Positions 38,103 to 50,100 of a stretch of 64,000 nt of DNA are shown in pieces. Numbering within the stretch: the stretch's first letter is position 1; each line of letters starts with the position of its first letter. Origin of the DNA: Whitmania pigra (taxonomy: Eukaryota > Annelida > Clitellata > Hirudinida > Haemopidae); assembly GCA_021613335.1 (NCBI GenBank), contig JAJTWR010000266.1, positions 110,001 to 174,000 of the forward strand, read 5' to 3'. A model generated the notes under the pieces. It was given only the letters and a program-made list of their open reading frames with translations, did no database searches and was not told the origin of the DNA. Both the position numbers and the translations under genes were made by a program.

Positions 38103-41100
38103 ATGCGTGGCTACGGAAATGCAATGAGCTTCTTAGTGATTGTTTTTGGTTAGTAAAAGTAACAGCACTGGCAATACTAACATTAGCGCATGTGACTGAC
38201 ATCTTATACATTATACTACTTATTGTTATGAAATTCATCTAGTTCGAAAAAGTCCTGACAAAGGCATAAATATCATCAGTTAAATTACTTATAAAACTAC
38301 GTGAAGTCATTAGGATAATCAAATTAAACAAATTATTTTCAGTCAATTATGGGGTCTGCATGTATTTATGGAAATGTTGCTATTTATATATTTCGCCTGT
38401 TCATTTCATTGAGAGGGACATCACTGTGGAGGGTTGCGTGGATCGATGCAGTAGCGTGGATAAATTCGCGGCCATCGGCAATATAAAATACGAACGCGAC
38501 ACAAGTGGAATAATTACGGTAGTTGCTCTCGTAACAATTCGATTTTATTTATATGGAAATTGTAATAAGGATCTAGAGGGAAGAATTCATATTTTCGAAA
38601 TTGTGGCTTATTTATCAAATCGAATTTAATTCGTTTAAGAACTTTGACTGTCATTGTATACCTGACCTTGAACAATGCATAGAGATGCCAAGCACATATT
38701 GTTTTTCGAGGCTTGATCGTACTATGGATTGGATGCCCACTGGTGGTCCTCCACTTTCATATTCTATTTATACCAGTGAGTCACTAATCAAAAAGTGAAA
38801 GACGATTTGAAAATGAAAAAATCATGGAATTATCTCGAGATTTCGCAAGTCACTTAGGAGTTTTAAAATAATTTAAAATAAATTTATTTATTAAAATAAA
38901 TTCAATTTATAAATAAATTAATTGACCTATGAAATATCGTAGATAAGCTATTACTGAATCTTTGTTTAAAGCCATTTTACAAGATAAGGGTATGTTTCAA
39001 AGTAGAGGAGTGTCTATTATGCATTAGATGTAGAAATACAAAAGAGGAAAATGAATATGGAGGAAGCAGTCTAATCATGAAAGAAATCTGGGGAATTATT
39101 TAGAAGCAATGGAAAAGCATCTCTGTTATGCTTAGAATTTGCAAAGAAAGGAAATAGAGTACTTGGAATGATTATGAGAATATAGTAGTGATTAGGGATA
39201 AAGATTCTGAAACTATATAAGAGTACTGCATACAATATTGAAAAACATATTAAAGAAAGGATTATTGGGAGTATTGGAAGCAATGGCGCAACTAGGGGGG
39301 GGGGGGGGGGCTGCCCCCCAGGCCTAATAAGAGAGACCCTGCAATTTTTCCAAATCCGATGAGTTTTTTTTGGTGGGGGGGGGGGGTAAAGAGGATTTAA
39401 CTGGTTTGAAACTTTGAGACAGAAGATAGTCAAACTCATTAATAAATTATTAAAGATACAAAATAAGACTGCAGACAGAAGATAGTTAAACTTATAATAA
39501 TAATAATCTGTTCTATCTTTAATTCTTTATTAATTATAATTGGTAGTTTTGATTTGAACAGTTTCAAAAATTTTTCGACTGCGTCGGACTTTCGTCCCTT
39601 TTCTAAACTTGAGCCCCCCCCAGCATTTTTCGCTGGTTGCGCCACTGATTGGAAGGGTATGATAGCCAGTATGATAAAAGGCTTAGGAAAGTTAAATTAT
39701 GGGGAAATATTAAAATTATGTCATCTGACTAGTCTGGAAAAGAGAAGTAGAGGGGACCTCCTCAAGGGAGGAATCGCCTTTTGCCTAAATAGTGTTTCAA
39801 AGATAAAAAAAAGTGCTACTAGAGGGCATGAGTTATATAGTTTATAAGCTATATAGGAGGGCTAGAAACTTAAATAATAATTGGTAGTTTCCCTGTGGAA
39901 TAAATTAGATAAGAAACCATCTGTGCAGATAAATTTAGAATAAACCCAAGTAAGGGTGAATATTAGAAATTATTCGAAAGTGTTTATTACTTAGATCTCT
40001 GTCTTAATTACTGATTAGGTTATGTATTTAAACATGTTAAATTGAAATTGCATATCATGTTCACACTTTGCAGGATGTATGCCAGAGTATTACGGACCAA
40101 CTTGTGATAAACCTTGCTTGTGTAAGAGTTTATGTGCCCCTATAAGTGGAACGTGTCCCCAAAAAGATTGCTTGAACAAAGATGAAGTGGAATCTTCAAA
40201 TGCTCCGTGCAGGCTAGGCCAGTGAAATAACAATTTTATACAAGTGTTTTAAAATGCATTTAGTTATAATTTAGAAATAATAAGTCATTGGAGAGGATTG
40301 CCAAGATGGGGTGACTGAAAGTTTATTTTATGGAGATGGTGTATTGTTTGATCCTAAAAAAAGAGAGTCAATGTTAACTCTATGGAGTTTGAGGGTAGTG
40401 GAAGAAGGAAGGAGAATAGTGGAGATATTTTTAGGAGATGAAGGAGATAGTTTTGAAGGGAATGAACCCCTGTAACTGTTAATTTTTTTGGCCTTGTCTG
40501 TAAGGCCTGATATTTGTTATCCACAGCCTGCTTCTGCTATTTGGATGGTACTGATTATCTCATTATTAGATAGTTTAACTTTTATTGTTTAGGATGTGAG
40601 CCTAATAAATAATTTTCTGATTAATTTCAGACTGCGCAAAGCTTACCAACCAATGCAAATCTCTCTGCGAGAGCAATGCATCCATTGTAGAGTGTAAATG
40701 CAATCGGTTTGAATTTTATGATCCTGAGAATCTCGAGTGCAAAGGTTCAGCAATAACTACCTTAATGCTTTTGTAACGGTGGCCTTAACGTGATTAACTT
40801 TATATTTATATGCCCATATGCCCCTTGCATTACTGTTCAGATTATCCACAAATCACTTGATACTGACAATCATTCTTAGTCAGTGAATATTCAACGCTAA
40901 GGATTGTTGCAAAATTAATACTATCACCTTAATTAAATAAACATAATGAATAGTTAATATGGTCTCACATTCAGTTAACTGAATATTTAGTGAATAAATA
41001 CAACTATAAACTTGTCATTAATTAAGCTCCATCCTCTGTTACAGTATGTTCAAGGCATTGAAACAATTTAGTTTTCTACTTATAAAAGAGCTTATTTTTT

Positions 41101-44100
41101 GTTTTTATTTTTGTTAAGATTTTATTTAATTGTTCAAGGTTATGAAGCCTGTGCTATCCACAAATGTTCGCCAGTTGCATGCAGAACTACTGATCGAGGT
41201 GATACTTGCGATTGTGATAAAGAACCAGGAACTTATGAAACCCTGGTATATGGCCTCCCATTTTGCAGAAGTATCAATTTATTTCTTTGAGTGGTGAAAT
41301 GATTAATGCTTCCCAAACTTAAATGTTTTTCTAGAGGTGTGAAGTCATCATCATCACCATCGTCTTATTCACTAATATATATTCATATTTGCATCAAATT
41401 TGATTGCACAAACAATGTCATTCACGTTTCAATATTGAATATTGAACATCAACTTTTAAGGATTAGTAGCTCCATGTGAGGATCATATTTGTGATAGTAA
41501 TAACACGGAATGCCACGAGGATTTAAGAGGCAGAGCCGTTTGTTTCTGCGAAGGAGGGGATTTACCGGACGAAAATGGGGAATGTCTCAACCCGAGTTAG
41601 TCTAATCTATCCAATAACACTTCTATTGTGATAAATGAAAATAGAGTCTAATATAAAATTGCATTAAAAATTAAAAATCTCAAGTTGCTTAACAGAGTGA
41701 AATTGAATCATCATAAATGGATAACTAGAAATTTTTGTCCAGTAACAGTGCCAACTGAGAGAGTCAACTGCCATGGCTACTTAAATCAGGGATTCTATTA
41801 CAAATGCCTGTGCCATGATAATTTCGTGGTTTCATCGATGAACAAATGCGAACGTAAGTTTTGAAGTTTGTTGGTTGCATTAATACGTATATTATAATAT
41901 TTGAATTGTCATTAATACGTATATTATAATATTTGAATTGTCAATTAAACAAGTTGTGCAGGTGAGACAAGGAATTTTAAGCCGGTTAATTATCATGTTC
42001 GGCATTTGTTGATTCAAATTTTTTTAACTCATTGTATTTCAAGGTGATGTCGCAACATTGCAAAAGAATTTACCTTGCATGAATTTAACCCTGATACACG
42101 ACAACAACTTCTGCCGTTGTCCTCCATCTTGCGACAGGTTTAAATTATGCAATACGACGGACACTTGTCGACTTCCGGTAGAGTGCAAAAGTGGGACGTG
42201 TTCTCTACATATATATCATAGATATCATTGCATATGATTAAAACCTGCCTCTAATTATGTAATGTTTGATAATTTAATTTACTGAGTTTTTCAGAGTGCC
42301 AAATAACTCACAATAATCTCCTCTTGAACCATACATTTGGTGGAGCATTGTATGTAACCGACCCCACCAATGTTTTCGTTGTCCTCGGGCCCAGCGAGTT
42401 CGATGGAGATGTTGCTAATTTCTCCTACAGAGGAAGATTAGATTGGGTTTACTTTACAGGAAGATTACTTAATTTTACAGGCACCATAAGGAGCACACCC
42501 ACTGCCAATGATTACTTCCAATTCAGAATAGAGGTTTGACTTACCTCTGCTCGAGGTGCTTCTTAAGTGAAGCACAATTTTAAAATTAGTTTAACTGGTG
42601 ATTTACTTTTTTTAATTTTTTATTTGGTGTTTGAGTAAAATTCAATTTCTGGCCTTCCAGTTTATATTTGCTTGCTTTATTATTTCTTACACGTTGCATA
42701 TGAATGTGAAGGGATAGTGCCAATGTTCTTGGTGCACTGAAAATAATTCAATATTCAATAATTGACGTTCATTTTAGGACTAGAGTAGTAGGGATCATGA
42801 TTTATGGCTGTCTTTTCAGCCACAGCTAAGACTTACCTTTACAAATAATCATTTTAAAATTAGAAAACGTAACAATAATAATAATGATAATAAGTGATAA
42901 TGATAATGATTGAGTATGCTTGAGATGAAACTTTGTGAATATAATTTTCTATATATTAAATATATATGATTAATAATAATAATAATAATAAATGATAATG
43001 ATTGAGTATGCTTGAGATGAAACTTTTCAAATATAATTTTCTATAAATTATTTTTTTAGCAAAGTGACAGTTTTAAATATTCATCATCTGATGAGTTTAA
43101 CTTCATCAATCAACCATGGATGTAATGGCTTTTCATCAGTTTTGATTGAAATCTACTTAATCAATTAATTATTAACAATAAGCTTCCAGAATGCAAACAT
43201 GATTAAGAAATTGGTTTAGTTTCATTCATCTGTTATTACTCATGTTTATTATCATATATATATTACAGTTTTGCTTTTAAATTTTAATACACTATTTTTA
43301 ATACAGCATATTTAGGAAATTATGAATCGTTTACAGATGAATGAATCTATATTCCTATCTTACCCAATGTATTTGGCAGGGATATCACCTTTGAGTTACG
43401 ATTATGCATTTAGGGACGGATTCACTAAAATATTAGGTTCGTTTCGAATAAATTTATCTCGTGTGTGATACTTATTCAAATAGTTAAGTTTACAAAAATG
43501 ACCAATTTCATCTCAATGACCATTGTAATTTCAATGATTTTAGATGAGTCGTTTGGCACATATTCCATGGAGGTTGAATGGCGTATGACTGGGAGGGCAG
43601 ACATTTTGTGGTACTGCACAAGATCCATTAGTCCAGTCTTCAAGGAATCCATTAGTATCACATTTGGATTATTTTTTGAAAAGCATTTCTCTAAAATGAC
43701 ATTATTAATTTTGAATGCTTACAGTCAATTATCAAGCATAAATGTATTGAACATATTTACAAGAAAATGATTGTATTTAGCATTTGCATCAAGAGCTTTA
43801 TAGAATGTGAACATTGTTTAAAAAGATATGTACCCCTGCTACAAGGATGGATTCACATTTTATGAAAGAGGACTGAACTTAGCATTTGAGGAAAACAAAC
43901 TTCTCCTCGACCAGGGATCCACCTACACCCAATATTACGTATACGCAGTGCCGTTATATCGTTTCCGTTACTTGCCCGAGATAGTTAAAAGAATAACAGT
44001 TAAGAAAAAGTCAGACAAACATGAATTTAGAATAACATGTGTGAGAAACTGTGGGACTAGCCTCGACACCTTAGGAGAACTGAAGCTAGAGGTGTGTTGG

Positions 44101-47100
44101 CTTTTTGACTTAGCACGATAACCGCTACTTTACGTAGAATCATTTTTAATAGGTTGAAGCTTCTGCTGCAGCTCTGGCCAGTCATAGCTACAAATGGAAA
44201 TTACCACCAGGCGAAGTGGAAAACGCCATCCTCGACCGGCAGAGTCTGAATCTCGACGGAAAGCAAATCCGCCGCTTGGAGGATGGAAGCATCACATTCA
44301 CCGTCATAAGTGATTTTTAGAATTTTATTAGATATCATTTTTATCCTTTAGGTATTTAGTAATCTGTTCTTAATTCCGTTGATGCGATGATTTATATTAA
44401 TTAAAAAGTTACTAGGAAAGACATTTCATTCCAAATAAGGATTTAGAGTAAATCTTATTTACAGTCCGTAAATGCACAAAAGAATGACTCTAAAAAAATT
44501 ACTGTTTAAAATAACATTCCAATTGACTCTTGTTTACCATATTAATTGAAAATTTATAATAATTGAATGATAATAAAATTAAATATTTATTCTTTAAACC
44601 CAAAAAGTTTTCAACAAAAACACGAGGATGTCGTTTCACTTGGTTCACACAGTCAACAAGACAAGATTAGTCAGAAAGAATTGCGCCATATCTCCGACCT
44701 TAGGATTTGGATTGGTGACGAGATTCACGACGACTTGCGAAAGAAATTTCAGCGTCAAGATCATGTCAGGACTCTGCGGAAAACGCAAAGACGGTCAGTA
44801 AGTCAGCCACAATTGTTGTAGGGCTTTCTAAATAATTACATCTAGGTTAAAAAAAAGTGTCCAATGTTTTATAATATTTTAGTAATGTTTGACCAAACCA
44901 GATAGTAATCCCAGACCATTGAATCATTCAAGTTTGTGCGCAATCAGAGTTTTTAAATGTTAAAACATATATATATCATATTTTCACTCGCATTTATTCA
45001 CATTGTAGTATTTCATGCATATTTGTCATCTTTATTCAATATTTATTTGTTACTCATAATTATTCAGTTTGTTTGCAACCTTTTTTCAATACTGGTGGTG
45101 CAGATAGAGCTTTGGTTGTTGCTGTTTAACACTTTAACATGCAAACATCACATGCGTGGACTATAATGTAGCAAATGTCTTCAATTTCTTAATGGGCTTG
45201 TAATGGTCCTTCTATAAATATTCTTCTGAACATTTCTCAAAAACATGGAATAAAACAGAAACAATTTTTATAATAGTGTCAGTTATAAGACTTTTTTACA
45301 GTCTTTATTGGAAAACAAAATGAAAGTCTTATCCATTTGTTTTTGAAACAATTATTCCAACTGCTGATTCTAATTGCAAGGAATTATCACCAATAATCTG
45401 GCTTTTGCTGGTGATGAGTCAATGACTTGTGTTTGGACCTCAACAATTCCATACCTTCACAGTGAAGCTGTGTCTCACAGTATGGTACATCCACATGACT
45501 TCCTTATCTGCTCCAAGAATTGATCCCAAATCATTTTTAAAAAATCTTGTTTCTTGCATTGCAATTAAAAAACATCATATTTTCTGCATTTTTCGTGCTT
45601 TAAGTAATGATGGATGGAGTAATTCATCATGTTTCTCATTGAATTTGAACTCTTTTTGACCATGATGATTAAATGAAAAGTAAATTTAATTAAAATATAC
45701 ATTATTAATGTATATGTGTTGTGGTTATTTATTAAATAATTTAGGCAAAAGAAAAAAACGAGTCTGCTGGTGCATGTTATATTCGTCCTCGCCTTAATTT
45801 TGTAATAAAACATACATCATAAAACGTATGCACTCGATCGCATTGACTTTGACGTTAATTTATAACAGTCACTCTGCTGAAGTTTAAAGGCACGACCGAC
45901 AGACCCATCGAGAATCTGGTGTTCAGCATCGGGGACCCTAACGATTATTTCTACAAATGCATTTACGTCATCGATAGTCTGCTCGTAGATGATGTGGACA
46001 GCATCAAATTCATGGTAGGTGTTGCATTAGCCACTGAATTAGAATGAAGAACTTTTCAATAAAGAAAAAAATGAACTAAGGTGAATTGGAGTGGCTAATT
46101 AGGCTAAACTTATAAACAAGTGTTTCTACTGTCTTCCCCCAAAATAAAACAAAGTCTTTTATTAATTTTTGCTCCAAAAGACACGCTAGGGCTAATTTTC
46201 GGGGGCTTCTTATATTTTCGTAATCAACAACCAACCAGAATATTTTTTCATAGAATTTATTACGCTACTAGAGGCAAGGAGCACAGTTCTAATCATTTAT
46301 TAATAAAAGTAATACTTTACAAGAATGTTAGAAAAGGCTTTGGTGCGACTCCATTAATTTCAAATCTTAGCCGTTCGCATTCGTAACTAATCCTTCAATT
46401 ATAGAAGTTTTTTAAATTAGTCGAATACAGTCATACCAACTTCTTCCTTATAAATCTCCAAACTATGATTTCCTGTCTGAATTGCATGCGAATCCATTTC
46501 CCACAGAACCTCTAGCTCTCATAATTTAGCAGCGAGAAAACTCTCCTCGAAGGAGTATTTTTTTTCCATTGCCTCATTGGTAACAGTTGTGTCCTGTCAG
46601 TGATTTTATACACTGATTTCTTAACCCAACTGGCAACCTCTCATTGGTTATGCTTCACACTTGTCGTCTTAGCATTTTCCTCATCCACCTGTTAACTGAG
46701 ATCATCATGCTCTGCGGATATTTAATTTCTTTTCTTAACTGAAAACTGTAACAATCTCGTCACATGAGTATTCCAAGATTCTTTACTGGCATTCGATTGA
46801 ATAGCTTTTTCTTTTTGAAATCTTCTTGCCGAAATAACAACAAATGGTAAATCTATTACACGTACAACGCACTGAATTAAGAATATTCATAAACACAACC
46901 TGTTGCAAGTGTTCTAGAACTGGTTGACTGTTTACAGTATCTGCTTATCCACCAATATTTTACATATATAATATTTACAGAAACCTAATTTTCATTGTCA
47001 GTATTTTATTACATTATTATTTCACCAAACTTTTCCTGATATTATGTTATTAACTTCAATATGTTATTGAGTGTTGCTACGGTACGACCTTAAATACTGG

Positions 47101-50100
47101 CTGGCGTTCTTAACTAGGGCTTATTTTCGGCAAAACACGGTATTTGGATTGTGAGTTTGTTCGTTTGAATTTATGTCTGCAGCAATGGTCAGGTCTACAT
47201 GATTGGACGTGCATTACAACATCGTAAAAACCAACAATTTTTGTAGTAGACATTATCATTGTTAGGTTATCAAAAACTTGACTTACGTTACCAATTTCCA
47301 ATACCTTGGGAACTTGAGAATGGACAGTCTTTCGACCATCATCGTCATTGGTAATGCCATCGAATTCTTCAATGACAATCCTGCAACTGATGAATTGGAT
47401 ATAGACTACAGAGTAAAAGTACAATGAAAAAGAACTTTTTTATTAGAATTTATAATGATCTGCCTTGTATCAAGTTTGCAATAATAATATTAGTAATAAT
47501 AACAACAAAGACTGTGATGACTAGTAACAATTAATAATACTTAATAATTAATAATAATAATTAATGTTAACAAGTATTTTTTAGCAATTAGATTTCAAAA
47601 TAACATTTATCACTTGTTGTAATCATCATTCAAGATTTATTGCAGCGTTTATTTACAGCTCACTAAACGATTGTTTGATATTATTAATTGCTTATTTCTC
47701 AGAAGTATTAGCCATGACAGGTTTGATGTGGGTTTGCCATGATTTTTGTTAATGATTTCTCTCAGTGTCGAGAACTTCTTCTGGACCTTATCATGCTTAA
47801 CTGGAATAAACTGGAAGACCACCTACTGCAAATGGAAACAATAAAGTTAATATACCTATTGCTGGGCAATCCCTTAGAAATAGATCCTATCTATGTTGTA
47901 AATAACATGAATCTCTACGAAATGATCGATGCATCAAAACTCTGGAGCACCGACAACTTTAACTTGACAGAGGAGGAACACTCTACCTCTCTCGTGTAAA
48001 ATTCACATTTCTACAATCAACCATCTCTGCAATTGTAAAAACTGCATTTGCTCGATATACAATTTTATAATAGAGATTTATAATAGATTCCTTTTTCAAC
48101 TTTCGATGACAATAATGCTTCAGGTACCTAACTGAATCTCTATCCTACATTCTGTATTCTGCTTATGTCAGATACAATGAGAGCCACGACATCAGAGTAA
48201 GTTATTAGATGTGATTTTGATGTAATTGTAATTGGCATTGATAAATAACAAATTTATATCTTTTTATTTCGTCTTATTTTACAAGTTTTAATTAGTAGTT
48301 ATAATTAGGAGTTTAAATTTTATTGGCGATGCTAAGATGATTTTTTATTTCAAAGTTAATTGTTACAGCAAAATGTCGATTCAACAGAATTTTAAATTAT
48401 AGCATCCAATTCGACGTTATACAATGTCTTAAACTGAGTATTACATTGCTGCAAGCAGTTATAAAACATGACAATATCACTTCTGAAGCAGTGAAAATAC
48501 TTGTTTGTCAGAGCAAGAGAGTGCTCAGCTACGTACTCGATAACTTGGCCTACTTGGGCAATTATTACGTGAACCAAGTAACGAAAAACAAGACCAAAAC
48601 GATTGCCACGTCGGTCTTCACTCTGTATCTCCAGAAATTTGACTTGAGGACAAATGAAACAATGGAACTGTCCGTCGACGACGGAGACTCGCAATTCCGG
48701 ATCAAAATACCTACCACGCCGTCATTGAAATTGTTGGACACTGAAGTTACAATGAAGGCATGTGACCCAATTGAAATGCCTGGCTGAATAAGTGAAGCAA
48801 AGTATTTTATGTCATTCTTAATATTTTTGTAGCTGGTCATATTTCCATTTAATCCATTGGCTTTGACAACTGGCAGCCTTTTCACACCTACTGTCAGCGT
48901 TTCCTTGTACGCTGAAGAGACCTATCTTCCCCTAAAAAACTTGCTGAGTCCAGTTGAAGCAAGTATTTCAGTTGATTATGATTTGTAATGCTTTCTGACT
49001 AATTTTAATGTCAAAAAAGTTTAACATCATGAACTGGTGAATTCCATTAAGTAATAAACTTTATAATAAACCTACTAGATTATAGTTCCCACCGAAACCT
49101 CAGAATGGCTTACTTATTCTGGAAGGTTTGGCACCGAAAACTCGGTTACTTTTGTTAACTTGCCAACTACACTATTCAATAACACATTGTACAAGTTGAA
49201 GATTAATATAAAATTTGAGCAAATCTTCGAAGAGCTAAGACGGATTAACGGGGTTCTAGTCATGGTCCTTTGCGAGGGTTCTAATAAGGAACTCGAGCAA
49301 CGGGTAAAAAGCAAAGATTTCAGAAAATGCCACGAGATAGCCTTCAAAAGAATCAAGTAAAAATTGAAATTTTAAATTTAGCTCTTTTCTGTTTCCGATT
49401 TCCTAGTTTGTCCTTTTTATTTTTGATCTTCAATTTTGTTTTTGTAAAAACAAGACCAATATTACAGCAATTCAAAAGTGTTTTTTTTTTATAAAATACA
49501 GTGTAGTTTAATATTTAATGAGTGACTTCTTGACAAATTTTTATCGGTATTTTCTTGACTCGAGACTTTGCTTCACAGTTTTTACAGGAAAGCCGAGAAG
49601 ACGTTTAATTTTACGTTGCCTCCGATGTTTATGCAATACACGCAGACCGGACTCATTTATACGTTCATGACATTTGACAGAGTGGAGTATTCATTAACCT
49701 TCAGCATGATCCAACTCTCCTGTCAATATTGGTACGAACCCGATGAAAGATCGTCGTACGGTTGTGCTGTGGGTGGAACCTCTATTTACATTTATAGGCT
49801 GGCTTCGGAGATTTTTAATTATTAATGCTTAATGTTTATTTCATAATTGATAGTTTGATGTCATTGTATTTGTCAAATATAAAAAATATCATTTTTGAGG
49901 TAATTGTAACTATCCTAATTGTTAAGATGGCATTGGGGTAGCCAAACAGCCTCTTACCTGTTTAATATCAAAATTTGGATATTGGTTTAAAAAAGATCGG
50001 TTTATCGCACAGTCTTCTAAAACAACCGTAAATAAAATGTTAGGTTAATACAAGATGAGTTTAAGAATTGGGGCGACTAAATGCATTCTTATATTGATGA

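Larger units (their letters stand above)
38103..42533 (+). other. Polycystin ectodomain, N-terminal exons: WSC-like and EGF-like modules
   Basis: Exons 38103-38148, 38343-38518, 38640-38775, 40074-40217, 40631-40744, 41139-41270, 41467-41595, 41749-41863, 42044-42190 and 42295-42533, all in phase. Exons 2-3 carry CVDRCSSVDKFAAI and then CHCIPDLEQC, a WSC-like pattern; WSC also occurs in vertebrate polycystin-1. The next six exons each hold six or so cysteines (GPTCDKPC, CKCNRF, CDCDKE, CFCEGG, CLCHD, CRCPPSC), like laminin/EGF modules in one-exon-per-module form. The 42295 exon is Cys-poor and beta-rich. Confidence 0.75.

Noticed and set aside
40280..40480. Readable plus-strand frame (charged, Gly/Asp-rich) in a polycystin intron
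   Set aside because: Phase joins across it without need; no family recognised; probably repeat-derived.
48565..48885. Minus-strand frame over the pre-GPS region
   Set aside because: The plus strand encodes the polycystin region leading to FPFNPLALTT; the minus frame is a shadow.
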